Part shown: positions 17,892 through 26,710 of the stretch, piece after piece
How the letters are laid out: each line of letters begins with the position of its first letter
How positions within the stretch are numbered: position 1 is the first letter of the stretch
Assembly: GCF_900316465.1 (NCBI RefSeq)
Contig: NZ_ONDD01000005.1
Span: 57,020 to 121,019 of the forward strand
Source: an uncultured Fibrobacter sp.
GTDB lineage: Bacteria; Fibrobacterota; Fibrobacteria; Fibrobacterales; Fibrobacteraceae
Direction: 5' to 3'
DNA: 64,000 bases
The notes under the pieces: model-generated
Databases searched by the model: none
Told to the model about the DNA's origin: nothing
What the model saw: the letters and a program-made list of their open reading frames with translations, nothing else
Made by a program: the position numbers and the translations under genes

Positions 17892-17920
17892 TTGACAGGC
17901 CAGAAAAAGTTTTCTATAAT
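17892..17920 (+). promoter_or_regulatory. Consensus sigma-70 promoter of tRNA-Val
   Basis: TTGACA (17892-17897), a 17-nt spacer and TATAAT (17915-17920): a perfect match to the primary-sigma consensus. It starts 6 nt after the EIIA stop and precedes the mature tRNA end by 12 nt. Confidence 0.9.
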
Positions 17921-17932
17921 TGCGCCTACCTT

Positions 17933-18007
17933 GGACGGTTAGCTCAGTTGGTTTAGAGCGCTGCTTTCACACGGCAGAGGTCACTGGTTCAAATCCAGTA
18001 CCGTCCA
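17933..18007 (+). tRNA. tRNA-Val (anticodon CAC)
   Basis: The 75-nt cloverleaf has acceptor arms GGACGGT/ACCGTCC, a D-arm 'AGCTCAGTTGGTTTAGAGC', anticodon stem CTGCT/GGCAG with loop TTCACAC (anticodon CAC, reading GUG), and a T-arm with GGTTCAAATCC. The 3' CCA is not encoded (the bases after the discriminator A are CTA), so CCA must be added after transcription. Confidence 0.95.
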
Positions 18008-18014
18008 CTAGAAA

Positions 18015-18040
18015 GGCTTCCTACCCCGGAAGTCTTTTTT
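18015..18040 (+). terminator. Terminator of tRNA-Val
   Basis: GGCTTCC, a 6-nt loop and GGAAGTC (one G-T pair) followed by six T, starting 8 nt after the tRNA. Confidence 0.85.
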
Positions 18041-18121
18041 GTTTTATACACTTCGGGCAAGTAATTTTGTTATCTTGTCTCCACAACGCAACTTTTTAAA
18101 GCCTGTAGGCATCTAAAAGGC

Positions 18122-19426
18122 ATGATTAACACCAAAGTCCTCATTAATGCATTCTTCGCTATGGCCGCCTTGACGACGGTTTTTGCCGAAGGCACCTGGA
18201 CCTTAGAAGACTGCCTCAAGCAGGCCAAAAAATCTAGCTTAAAGCTTGAATCCGCAAAGCTCCGCGAGCAGTCCGCCGACATTTCCATTAAACAGGCCAA
18301 GTCTAGCGGCGGTCCTACCGTAAGCGCAAGCATCCAGAACACGCTTTACGACCACCCCTACGTTTATAACGAAGACCACTACCGCTTAAACCTCGGTATT
18401 TCCGGCTCCTATACTCTGTGGGACGGTGGTGCCACGAGCCTGAACGTAGAATCCAAGACGCTCACTAAAGAAGCGACTGTCCTTGCCACCCAGCAGACTG
18501 AACGCAGTGTCCAAGAAAGCGTGCTGAACGCCTACATGAGCCTCTTGGCCGCAAGCGAAAACCTGCGCACGGCAGACGCCTCGGTGGAACTTGCCCAGGC
18601 CGAATTCGAGCACTACAGCAAGCTTTACGAAGCAGGCTCCATTACCAAGAAAGATTTGACCCAGTCGCAGTCCAACGTACTGCAAAAGCAGACCTCGCAG
18701 CTCACGGCCCAGCTCTCTGTGAGCACCGCAAAGACGACTCTGCGCCAACTTCTGGAACTTGACGACAACACGGAATTCCAGATTTCCGCTCCCGAATCAA
18801 ATATCGAAAGCCCCGATTCTCTCGAAGCGCTCCCGACATTCGAGCAACTGAAGGCCGACGCCCAAAACGCACACCCTGGACTCAAGTCCGATAGCGTGTC
18901 CGTACGCGCCGCCCAAAAGAACACGCAAGTCGCCGGAAAGGGCAACTCCATTACCGTGACCCTCGGCGCCAATTCCAGTACAGGCTTGCAGGCCTGGGAA
19001 TCCAAGGCTTACAAAGACCAGCTCAAGTACGGCTGGCAGAATTCCATTACGCTCGGCATCAACATTCCGATTATCGATGGCGGCGCCACCGCAAGCAAAG
19101 TCTTGCAGGCCCAAGTCAACGAAACCGAATCGCAGGTCAGCCTCAAAGAAGACTTGAAGACTCTTGAAAACAATCTCGAAAAGCTCTACCTGAACGCCAT
19201 GAGCGCCGACATGCAATGGAAGGCCGCAATCCTCCAGGTGCAAGCCGAATCCGAAGCGCTCACCGTAGCCGAAGAACAGCGCAACGCAGGCGCCCTCACC
19301 TACACGGATTTCTTGACCCAGAAGAACAATCTCGAAAAAGCCCAGATCACGCTCACCAACGCCAAGTACACGAGCCTGCTTTCGCGCAAGCTCCTGGAAC
19401 TTTATCAGGGCAAGCTGGATAATTAA
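18122..19426 (+). CDS. TolC-like outer membrane efflux protein
   Basis: 434 residues with a signal peptide (about residues 1-22, 'MAALTTVFA'), then two internally similar halves of long helices with short beta stretches, as in TolC/OEP channels ('WTLEDCLKQAKKSSLKLESAKL', 'ITLGINIPIIDGGATASKVLQAQ', 'LTYTDFLTQKNNLEKAQITLTNAKYTSLLS'). It would form the outer-membrane duct of an efflux or type I export system. No inner-membrane pump or adaptor is next to it. It ends tail-to-tail with the MATE fusion gene (4-nt overlap). Confidence 0.88.
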   Translation: MINTKVLINAFFAMAALTTVFAEGTWTLEDCLKQAKKSSLKLESAKLREQSADISIKQAKSSGGPTVSASIQNTLYDHPYVYNEDHYRLNLGISGSYTLWDGGATSLNVESKTLTKEATVLATQQTERSVQESVLNAYMSLLAASENLRTADASVELAQAEFEHYSKLYEAGSITKKDLTQSQSNVLQKQTSQLTAQLSVSTAKTTLRQLLELDDNTEFQISAPESNIESPDSLEALPTFEQLKADAQNAHPGLKSDSVSVRAAQKNTQVAGKGNSITVTLGANSSTGLQAWESKAYKDQLKYGWQNSITLGINIPIIDGGATASKVLQAQVNETESQVSLKEDLKTLENNLEKLYLNAMSADMQWKAAILQVQAESEALTVAEEQRNAGALTYTDFLTQKNNLEKAQITLTNAKYTSLLSRKLLELYQGKLDN

Positions 19427-21144
19427 TTGTTCCGGTCAAAACGGAACACGTGACGGTTGTAGTTAGAAGTCAGCAGATAGCATTTATCTTCTTGCACCGT
19501 CATGAACATATTGACAAAGTACATGCGCAAATCGGTCACGCGCTGTTCAAAGTCGGTCAAGTCCATCAAGACGCCATCATCTTTAATGACCAACGTCAAG
19601 TTATCGGGTTTCAAGTTCACGTCGATTTCGACAAAGACCTTCTTGCCCTTGTTCCGTTCGTAAACCACCATTCCCAATTCTTCTAGAATCAGCATGGCCT
19701 TGATTCTAATGTCCCCGCTCACGCCGCGGTGAGTCAAGAGCTTGCTGATACTGTTTCGGTAAAGAATCAGGTTCTTGGGCGTAAGTTCCATGTCATGCAT
19801 GAACCAGTAATTTTCGATCGAGAATTCCTCGAGTTCAAGCGGAAAATGCCTCTTGCCATGAATCAGCAAATGGATGGCGACACTCGCGCCAAGCGCCACA
19901 TAGGGCGCGACACCGAAGGCGCTCCACATGGCCTGTTCGCCCACGAAGGCATGTATGCCGAGAACACCCGCGAAGGGGCAAATGAACATCACCAAAGAAA
20001 TAAAGAGGAACGAAAGCAGCGGCTGTTCATGCACATGATAACTGGCGTAAGTCTTGACCAAGGCGAGCGGGAAAAGCCCCACCGCACAAGCGCGAATTGC
20101 AAACACGGTTTCATCGGCAAGCGTCTCAGAATGAATGCCGAACAGCTGCGCCATGGCAGGTGCAAAAATCACCAGGAACGCCGTAAAGAACACTCCTTCC
20201 TTGAGAAGCGCCCAATTGACAAACTTCATGGTCTGCAAAATGCCCTTGCCGTTCCGTTCGCCGCGGTATATATTGATGAGCGGTTCTGCCGCAAGCCAGA
20301 TTCCGTTGAATATGACACTCACCTCAACGATTTCGTACACAATAGAAAGTACAGTCAACTTTTCTACAGCGAAGTGTTCCACAAAGTAGAAGTTCAACAA
20401 GGCGGTCAACAAAGAAAAATAAAGATACTCGCAGGCCTCCGCCATGCTTAAGCGGAATGTGCGTCCCACGTCAGCAATCTTGAAATGCCATACAAAGCGA
20501 AGGCTGTTGTTCTTCCTGAAAAAATGCAGGCAAAGTACCGCGATACTGAGCACAATCGAAAGCAAGGTACCAAGCGCAATTCCCGACATGCCCATGCGTG
20601 TGCAGAACAAGCAAGAAAGCACTACGTTTCCTACAAGAAGCACGGCATACGATGCATTGCAAATTCTGGTATCGCCATCGGCAAAAATCATCTCTTGCAA
20701 AACGTTGCAGAGCGGCATGAAAAATGCGATTCCTAGGAACCAGACATAAAATTCGTCGACATACTGCAGCAGTTCCGGATCCACGTGCATAAAATGGAAC
20801 ATGAATCCCTTTCCAAAAGTAAAGAGAACCACCATCAATATTCCGACCGCAAACGCCAACAGAACGCTCTGTCCAAAGAACCTGTTTGCGCGATCCCGGT
20901 CCATACGGCCAAGTTCTATAGAATAGCAAGCGAGGCTCCCCACGGCCACAAGCGCATTCAAGAAAAAGATAAACGAAAACAGGGGCGAAAAAAACGAAAT
21001 GGAGGCAAGCGCCTTTTCACCAAGAAACTGGGCCGCTATAATTTTATCAATAAAAACGTTCGCGATTTCGGCACATACCGAAATCGATGCCGTCAGGAGC
21101 ATGGCGCGAAACCGCTGCCCGGAGAATGTCTTTTTGATAAGCAT
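19423..21144 (-). CDS. MATE-family transporter fused to an RsbW-like ATPase domain
   Basis: 573 residues. Residues 1-~430 have about twelve membrane segments with MATE-type features, including the early 'DKIIAAQFLGEKALASISFFSPL' and 'MIFADGDTRICNASYAVL...GMSGIALGTLLS'. Residues ~440-573 are cytoplasmic and resemble a GHKL/HATPase domain: 'RIKAMLILEELGMVVYERN' (N-box position) and 'LTLVIKDDGVLMDL' (G1-box position). The expected N-box Asn is not clear, so ATP binding is uncertain. The fusion suggests transport gated by, or coupled to, a switch domain. Alternative: a scaffold with no ATPase role. Confidence 0.75.
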   Translation of the reverse strand: MLIKKTFSGQRFRAMLLTASISVCAEIANVFIDKIIAAQFLGEKALASISFFSPLFSFIFFLNALVAVGSLACYSIELGRMDRDRANRFFGQSVLLAFAVGILMVVLFTFGKGFMFHFMHVDPELLQYVDEFYVWFLGIAFFMPLCNVLQEMIFADGDTRICNASYAVLLVGNVVLSCLFCTRMGMSGIALGTLLSIVLSIAVLCLHFFRKNNSLRFVWHFKIADVGRTFRLSMAEACEYLYFSLLTALLNFYFVEHFAVEKLTVLSIVYEIVEVSVIFNGIWLAAEPLINIYRGERNGKGILQTMKFVNWALLKEGVFFTAFLVIFAPAMAQLFGIHSETLADETVFAIRACAVGLFPLALVKTYASYHVHEQPLLSFLFISLVMFICPFAGVLGIHAFVGEQAMWSAFGVAPYVALGASVAIHLLIHGKRHFPLELEEFSIENYWFMHDMELTPKNLILYRNSISKLLTHRGVSGDIRIKAMLILEELGMVVYERNKGKKVFVEIDVNLKPDNLTLVIKDDGVLMDLTDFEQRVTDLRMYFVNMFMTVQEDKCYLLTSNYNRHVFRFDRNN

Positions 21145-21308
21145 CCATCCCTAATTTAAAAAAAAATGGGCAAATTCCAAAAATAAACACGCGATGTTGC
21201 GCCCTTGAAACAACGGGCGTTTCTTTTTGCACCCAATGTCATGCCGGGCTCTCCTTTTCGTACCCAATAAGGCACTTTCCACCTCCACAGCAAAAACATC
21301 TGCGAAAT

Positions 21309-21324
21309 TGGCACGCCTTTTGCT
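21309..21324 (+). promoter_or_regulatory. Consensus sigma-54 promoter of hsp20
   Basis: TGGCACG-N4-TTGCT, with GG and GC separated by exactly 10 nt as sigma-54 requires. It lies 84 nt before the hsp20 ATG. A hairpin-like inverted repeat (CGCCC..GGGCG, 21201-21219) lies about 100 nt upstream. Activation by an enhancer-binding protein would be needed. Confidence 0.75.
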
Positions 21325-21407
21325 ATTAGGTGGGTGTAAACAAAAAAAGGGTGCCAAGCCGAGGCAAACCGCCAAAGATTGGACCCACATCCAAAGAGGT
21401 TAAAATT

Positions 21408-21779
21408 ATGACACAGTTTATTCCGAGCACTTTCTACGGTATCCAGAACTTCCTTGACAACTTGAACGCCTGCAACGCCCAGAACGAATGCAGCTACACG
21501 CCCAAGGCCGACTACTATGAAGTCGACAACGGCTTCATGCTTGAAGTGGAACTCCCGGGCGTTAAAAAGGAAGACTTGGACATCCAGGTCGAAAAGAACA
21601 TCATCACCGTCAAGGCAACGCGTAACCGCAAGGAAAGCAAGTTCACTTACGAGCGCAGCTTCCGCCTGGCCGACGATATCGACACCGAAAACATCAAGGT
21701 ATCCCTTGAAAACGGCGTCTTGTCGTTCGCCTTGTCAAAAAAGCAGACCGCAGCCGCCCGTAAATTGACGATTGACTAA
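21408..21779 (+). CDS. Small heat-shock protein (Hsp20/alpha-crystallin)
   Basis: 123 residues. The alpha-crystallin domain covers about residues 38-120: 'YYEVDNGFMLEVELPGVKKEDLDIQVEKN', 'YERSFRLADDIDTENIKVSLENGVLSF'. The 'LENGVLSF' motif is the family hallmark. It acts as an ATP-independent holdase chaperone. The start at 21408 is supported by AAAGAGGT 7 nt upstream; a longer in-frame extension from 21330 runs into the promoter region and is rejected. The consensus sigma-54 promoter is unusual for this family. Confidence 0.92.
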   Translation: MTQFIPSTFYGIQNFLDNLNACNAQNECSYTPKADYYEVDNGFMLEVELPGVKKEDLDIQVEKNIITVKATRNRKESKFTYERSFRLADDIDTENIKVSLENGVLSFALSKKQTAAARKLTID

Positions 21780-21875
21780 GCCTAAAAATCCCTCAAAAAT
21801 ACGCGATTTTGCCCCCTAAAAAGGGCAAAAATCGTGTAAAAATTTCTCTTTTTCATCATGCTCCTTCCCCAAAAA

Positions 21876-21896
21876 GGCCCCGAAAGGGGTCTTTTT
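21876..21896 (+). terminator. Terminator of hsp20
   Basis: GGCCCC-GAAA-GGGGTC followed by five T, 97 nt after the stop. A second, longer AT-rich hairpin at 21804-21834 (CGATTTTGCCC / GGGCAAAAATCG) lies between stop and terminator and could be an mRNA-stabilising structure. Confidence 0.8.
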
Positions 21897-22023
21897 GTGT
21901 AAATTTTTAGTTATGGACAGTTTGTCAACGAGCCCCAGTAATTTTTCCGGAACAAATCACCCCAAGGAATATATTTTTGGGGTAGAGGGCTAAAGAGTGT
22001 TTTGGGCCCAAAAAGGAGTAAGT

Positions 22024-23523
22024 ATGGGAAAGCATTTCTCAACGCTGTTATCGACAGCACTTGTTGCCGCATTGTGCGGCACCGCATCTGCATATACATT
22101 GAACGGAACTGTCACCGGTAAAGACGGCAAGGCAATCCAGGGAGCGGACGTAAAGCTCATCAAGAGAAACAAGTCCACCAAGACCGACGAACAAGGTAAA
22201 TTCACCTTCCAGGAACAGACAATCGGTCTTGCCCAGGCTCGCAGCGCCGGCGGATTCAGCGTCACCAATGGCGTCTTGAACTTCACCCAGAACGGCAGCA
22301 ATCCGGTTCAGGTCAAGATTTTTGACATGGTCGGCAACCAGGTCTTCGCACAGACCTTCCAGGGTTCCGGTTCCGTGGACCTGAATTCCGTCATTGAAGC
22401 CCAGGGCACCTATCTCGCCCGCGTCAAGCTCGGTTCTGCACAAGAAACGATCCGCTTCAACGCTTCGGGTAGCTTCTCGGGTTCTGCAATGCAGAAGCAC
22501 CAGGCTCTCGCAAGACTTTCCAACGATCAAGACACCTTGATGGTCGCTTTCGAAGGCTATGACACCCTGAAGTCATTCCTCCCGAACCTCGATACGACCG
22601 TGAGCATCAAGCTTAATGAAGTCTCTTCTGAACCGACATTCAAGTTCGGTTACGCAATGAAGAACACCCCGACCCCGAGTAAGGGCTGCGGCACGACTTC
22701 CAAGCTGCAAAAGACCAAGAGTGTCGAAAACGGCGACCGTTTCGAAATGAGAGTCGGCAGCGACAACCGCGAATACTTCATCACGCTACCGAAGAACTAC
22801 GACAACAAGAAACCTTACAAGTTGCTCTTTGCCATGCACTGCATGGGCTCTAACGCCGAAGACTTCGTCCACCACTATGCGGACCAGGACCATCCGTCTC
22901 CGTACTACGGCCAGCAGAAACTGGATACCGAAGGCAACTACATCTTCGTTTCTCCGCGTGGCGATACCGACGGTATGCCGTGGAGCGTATCTAGCGACAA
23001 GGACCACAAGTTCATCGACCAGTTGCTTACGACTCTCGAAGAAAACTACTGCATTGACACCAGCCGCGTGTTCATGACGGGCTTCAGCTTCGGCGCCATG
23101 GTCACGAACTCCATGGCCCAGGACATGCAAGACCGCCTGCGCGCAGTCGCTGTCTATGCAACCGCCGACTACAACATCTACTTGCCGAAGAACAAGGGCT
23201 TGCCCATCGCCTGGATGGCAGTCCACGGCAAGAATGACGGCACCTGCCAGTACAACCGCGCTCGTGACAGTGCTCTCAAGCGCATCCTCAAGAACAACGG
23301 TAAGGCCGATGCAGATGGCAACTTCACCGATGCCAGCGCTGAAAAGCCGAAGGAAGTCGGTGGCAGCGGACACCTCTGCTATGATTTCACAACCGTCGAC
23401 GAACGCTTCCCGGTCAAGTTCTGCAGCTGGAATGGTCAGCACCAGTGGACCGCCTACGACAACGGCAACTGGCAGAACACCTGGGTGCCCGAAGAAGTCC
23501 ACAAGTTCTTCGAACAGTTCTAA
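22024..23523 (+). CDS. Secreted CE1/PHB-depolymerase-like esterase with internal sorting-like domain
   Basis: 499 residues. Order: signal peptide (1-~22, 'LCGTASA'); a carboxypeptidase-regulatory-like beta domain ('YTLNGTVTGKDGKAIQGADVKLIKR'); a module of ~70 residues ('VQVKIFDMVGNQVF...GTYLARVKLGSAQETIRF') that resembles a T9SS type-A C-terminal sorting domain but sits internally; a linker; then an alpha/beta-hydrolase with 'GFSFGAM' (nucleophile S355), probable acid in 'HGKNDGTC' and probable His in 'GQHQWTAYD'. Likely a feruloyl or acetyl-xylan esterase acting on plant fibre. ATG 22024 has AAGGAG at good spacing. Tandem with a close paralog. Confidence 0.85.
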   Translation: MGKHFSTLLSTALVAALCGTASAYTLNGTVTGKDGKAIQGADVKLIKRNKSTKTDEQGKFTFQEQTIGLAQARSAGGFSVTNGVLNFTQNGSNPVQVKIFDMVGNQVFAQTFQGSGSVDLNSVIEAQGTYLARVKLGSAQETIRFNASGSFSGSAMQKHQALARLSNDQDTLMVAFEGYDTLKSFLPNLDTTVSIKLNEVSSEPTFKFGYAMKNTPTPSKGCGTTSKLQKTKSVENGDRFEMRVGSDNREYFITLPKNYDNKKPYKLLFAMHCMGSNAEDFVHHYADQDHPSPYYGQQKLDTEGNYIFVSPRGDTDGMPWSVSSDKDHKFIDQLLTTLEENYCIDTSRVFMTGFSFGAMVTNSMAQDMQDRLRAVAVYATADYNIYLPKNKGLPIAWMAVHGKNDGTCQYNRARDSALKRILKNNGKADADGNFTDASAEKPKEVGGSGHLCYDFTTVDERFPVKFCSWNGQHQWTAYDNGNWQNTWVPEEVHKFFEQF

Positions 23524-23550
23524 AATTTCCTACACACACACTCCAACCTC

Positions 23551-23582
23551 AAGGGCGTACCATCAACGGTACGCCCTTTTGT
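23551..23582 (+). terminator. Terminator between the two esterase genes
   Basis: Perfect 11-bp stem AAGGGCGTACC / GGTACGCCCTT with a 6-nt loop, followed by a T-rich run. The two esterases are therefore probably separate transcripts. Confidence 0.85.
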
Positions 23583-23702
23583 TGTAGTTTTCGGTAAAAA
23601 ACATTTTGTAGATAAATCGTCCATAAGCACGGTACATTTCTATGTAACATTCACCCTTTTTCAGATTAATTTATAAGAAGGTCTGGTGAAAAAGGAGTCA
23701 TG

Positions 23703-25220
23703 ATGAAAACACCTAATCTTTTAACTGCCGCTTGTCTTTTTGCATTATGCGGCTATGCTTCTGCATACACTTTAAACGGCACTGTTACCACTAAAGACGG
23801 CAAGGCCATTCAAGGGGCCGACGTAAAGCTCGTCAAGAAGAACAAGGCCACCACCACCGACGAACAAGGCAAATTCACCTTCAAGGAAGAATCGGCCCAT
23901 TTGAACGCGGTTCGTAGCGCCGGTAGCTTTAGCCTTACCAACGGCATCCTGAATTTCTCTCAAAACGGGAACTCCCCGGTACAGGTCAAGGTTTTTGACT
24001 TGGTCGGAAACCAGGTATTCGCACAGACCTTGCAGGGTTCCGGATCCATGGACCTGAATTCCGTCATTGAATCTCAAGGCACCTACCTCGCCCGCGTCAA
24101 ACTCGGCTCTGCCCAAGAAACCATCCGCTTTAACGCCACGGGCAATTATTCGGGTTCTTTCAAGCAAAACAGAAACGCCCTCATGAAAACTGACGGCGTC
24201 GATAAGGACACTTTGAGCGTAGCTTTCGAAGGCTACGATACCGTAAAGGTTTACCTCCCGAATCTCGACACCACCGTCTCGATCAAGATGGAAGAAGCGT
24301 CGACTGAAGAAACATTCAAGTTCGGTTACGCACTCGGCAACGCGCCGACCCCGAGTAAGGGCTGCGGCAGCAACTCCAAGTTGCAAAAGGTCAAGAGCGT
24401 CGAAAACGGCGACCAGTTCCAGATTCGGGTCGGTAGCGATACCCGCGACTACTTTATCACACTCCCCAAGAATTACGACAATACAAAACCGCACAAGGTT
24501 CTCTTTGCACTCCACTGCTACGGCAGCCGCGGCGAAGACTTTGTGCATCACAAAGCAGACTACGACCATCCGACACCGTACTATGGCCAGCAGGTGCTCG
24601 ACAAGAACGGCGACTACATTTTCGTTTCGCTCGACGCCATTGGCGGTGTCTGGACCAAGGGCCAGGGTGACCACGATTTCTTTGCCCAGACGCTCACCAC
24701 TTTGAACGATAACTACTGCATTGATACTAGCCGCGTGTTCATTACGGGATTCAGTTTCGGCGCCATGTTCAGCTATTCGCTTATGCAGGACATGCAGAGC
24801 CGCGTGCGTGCAGCCGCCACTTACGCCGTAGCCGATTACAACATCTGGCTCCCCGAAGGCAACAACATGAAGAACCTGCCGATTGCCTGGATGAACGTCC
24901 ACGGCGTGAACGATGGTCGCTGCGATTATAACCGCGCGAAGAACAGCGCCCTCCCGCGCATCCTAAAGCGTAACGGCAAGGCAGACGCGAATGGCGACTT
25001 CACTGACGCAAGTTCCGAAAAGCCCAAGGAAGTGAGCGGCAACACCGGCCACGTGTGCTACGACTTTACGACCGTCGACGAACGTTTCCCCGTCAAGTGG
25101 TGCAGCTGGCCGGGTGACCACCAGTGGACCGCTCACGATACCGGTAATATGGGCGTGGGTTGGAACTGGGAAAGCACCTGGGTTCCCGAAGAAGTCCACA
25201 AGTTTTTCGAACAGTTCTAG
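23703..25220 (+). CDS. Second secreted CE1/PHB-depolymerase-like esterase (paralog)
   Basis: 505 residues with the same layout as the esterase upstream: signal peptide ('LCGYASA'), carboxypeptidase-regulatory-like domain, internal sorting-like module ('VKVFDLVGNQVFAQTLQGSG', 'GTYLARVKLGSAQETIRFN'), hydrolase with 'GFSFGAM' (S351), 'HGVNDGRC' and 'GDHQWTAHD'. N-terminal modules are nearly identical between the copies; the hydrolases diverge more around the substrate-facing loops (for example 'VSLDAIGGVWTKGQGDHD' here). Two ATGs abut (23700 and 23703); 23703 has better spacing to AAAGGAG. It ends at a bidirectional terminator. Confidence 0.85.
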   Translation: MKTPNLLTAACLFALCGYASAYTLNGTVTTKDGKAIQGADVKLVKKNKATTTDEQGKFTFKEESAHLNAVRSAGSFSLTNGILNFSQNGNSPVQVKVFDLVGNQVFAQTLQGSGSMDLNSVIESQGTYLARVKLGSAQETIRFNATGNYSGSFKQNRNALMKTDGVDKDTLSVAFEGYDTVKVYLPNLDTTVSIKMEEASTEETFKFGYALGNAPTPSKGCGSNSKLQKVKSVENGDQFQIRVGSDTRDYFITLPKNYDNTKPHKVLFALHCYGSRGEDFVHHKADYDHPTPYYGQQVLDKNGDYIFVSLDAIGGVWTKGQGDHDFFAQTLTTLNDNYCIDTSRVFITGFSFGAMFSYSLMQDMQSRVRAAATYAVADYNIWLPEGNNMKNLPIAWMNVHGVNDGRCDYNRAKNSALPRILKRNGKADANGDFTDASSEKPKEVSGNTGHVCYDFTTVDERFPVKWCSWPGDHQWTAHDTGNMGVGWNWESTWVPEEVHKFFEQF

Positions 25221-25241
25221 AATTTCCTATATACACCTCCT

Positions 25242-25279
25242 AAAACAAGAACCCGCCGAAATTGGCGGGTTCTTGTTTT
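25242..25279. terminator. Bidirectional terminator between esterase and phosphohexomutase
   Basis: A perfect 16-bp stem (AAAACAAGAACCCGCC / complement) with loop GAAATT. A-runs and T-runs on both sides let it serve both convergent genes. Confidence 0.9.
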
Positions 25280-25298
25280 AATACTCACAGAAAAAAAC

Positions 25299-26639
25299 TT
25301 AAATCAGTTTTTCTACTCTGCTGCAGAGGTCTTCGGCTTCAGCCGCAGTCGGAGCTTCGGCGATCACGCGGATCACAGGCTCCGTGTTGCTGGCGCGCAC
25401 ATGCACCCAGGACTTTTCCTTGCCAAGCCACAGGCCATCGCGTTCATCCATGGTCCAGCCAGCAAATTCTGCCTTGACCTTCGGCAAGATGTCTGCGACC
25501 TTCTTGTCGCCAAGTTCAAACTTTTTCTTGGGCATGGCGTAAGACGGATTTTCGGCAACGAACTTTTCCGGGCCGCCGTTATGATGTGCCATCCAGCTAA
25601 GCACGAGTGCTGCAGCCACCAAGCTATCGCGGCCGTAGTGGAGTGCCGGCAGAATCACACCACCGTTACCTTCACCACCAATGACGCAGCCCTTTTCAAT
25701 CATCTGCAGACTCACGTTGATTTCGCCGACCTTGGCGCGGCTGAATTCGCAGCCATACTTTTCGGCAACGTCTTCGTTCATGCGACTTGTAGACAAATTA
25801 ACGCATACACTACCCTTCTTCTGGCTAAGCACTTCTTCAGTTGCAATAGCGAGCGTGTATTCTTCGCCAATGCTCTGGCCAAGGCCATCGACAAGAGCGC
25901 AACGGTCAGCATCGGGGTCCACGGCAAAGCCCACGGCGCAACCGTTATCCTTTACAGCCTTGCGCAAGTCGCCCAAGTTCTCGGGAATCGGTTCAGCACC
26001 ACGCGGGAACGTGCCATCGGGTTCGCAGTGCACGCGCACCACTTCGCAACCGAGCTGTTCCAACAGGCGCGGCACAATGTAGCTGCCCGCACCGTTCACG
26101 GCATCCACAGCCACCTTAAAGTGCTTGGCCTTAATGGCTTCCACATCTACAAACGGAATCTTCAAGGTTCCGTCGACATGCACGCCGTCGGCATCCTTCA
26201 TGAATTCATACTTGCCCATGCCGCGGTAATCCGGATACTGGAAGTTATCGGCATCGGCCAATTCGAACAACTTCTTCACGTCATCGGGACCCAGGAACAG
26301 GCCCTTGTTGTTCAAGAACTTGAGGGCGTTCCATTCCAGCGGATTGTGGCTTGCAGTAATGATAATACCCGCATCGGCCTTCAGTTCGGTCGTGAGGATT
26401 TCAACGGAAGGAGTCGTCGAAAGACCGACTTCTACAACATCTACACCCGACAGACGACAGATACCTGCGACAAACTGGCTAATGGCGTCGCCCGTCGGGC
26501 GGCTATCGCGGCCGATCACCACACGCTTGGCCTTGGTAATCTGCAAAAAGGCACTCACATGGCTCTTAAGAACTTGAGGGGTAAGGGTATCACCCACGAT
26601 TCCGCGGATACCCGAAATAGAACGCATTAATTTAGACAT
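25299..26639 (-). CDS. Phosphohexomutase, phosphoglucosamine mutase-like
   Basis: 446 residues of the alpha-D-phosphohexomutase superfamily. Active phosphoserine S97 in 'TASHNP', metal loop 'DPDADR', sugar loop 'GEGNGGVILP', phosphate loop 'RASNTEPVIRVIAEA'. It interconverts 1- and 6-phosphosugars for envelope or glycogen precursors. The N-terminal 'SISGIRGIVGDTLTP' resembles GlmM-type enzymes, but 'GEGNGG' differs from the canonical GlmM 'GExSGH', so glucosamine specificity is not proven. Phosphomannomutase/phosphoglucomutase are alternatives. Confidence 0.88.
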   Translation of the reverse strand: MSKLMRSISGIRGIVGDTLTPQVLKSHVSAFLQITKAKRVVIGRDSRPTGDAISQFVAGICRLSGVDVVEVGLSTTPSVEILTTELKADAGIIITASHNPLEWNALKFLNNKGLFLGPDDVKKLFELADADNFQYPDYRGMGKYEFMKDADGVHVDGTLKIPFVDVEAIKAKHFKVAVDAVNGAGSYIVPRLLEQLGCEVVRVHCEPDGTFPRGAEPIPENLGDLRKAVKDNGCAVGFAVDPDADRCALVDGLGQSIGEEYTLAIATEEVLSQKKGSVCVNLSTSRMNEDVAEKYGCEFSRAKVGEINVSLQMIEKGCVIGGEGNGGVILPALHYGRDSLVAAALVLSWMAHHNGGPEKFVAENPSYAMPKKKFELGDKKVADILPKVKAEFAGWTMDERDGLWLGKEKSWVHVRASNTEPVIRVIAEAPTAAEAEDLCSRVEKLI

Positions 26640-26710
26640 GAGTTACTCCAATTTTACCAAAAAGATACAAAAATATTATCTATAATTAAAGAGCTATCGG
26701 GTTTAATACA

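Noticed and set aside
21145..21308. Possible small RNA or riboswitch upstream of hsp20
   Set aside because: Only one bulged hairpin (21201-21219) with a T-rich tail is visible; no conserved aptamer pattern was recognised.
21330..21407. N-terminal extension of Hsp20
   Set aside because: The extension overlaps the sigma-54 promoter region and an SD sits directly before the ATG at 21408.
25299..26639. Naming the phosphohexomutase glmM outright
   Set aside because: The sugar-binding loop differs from typical GlmM, so substrate cannot be settled from sequence reading alone.
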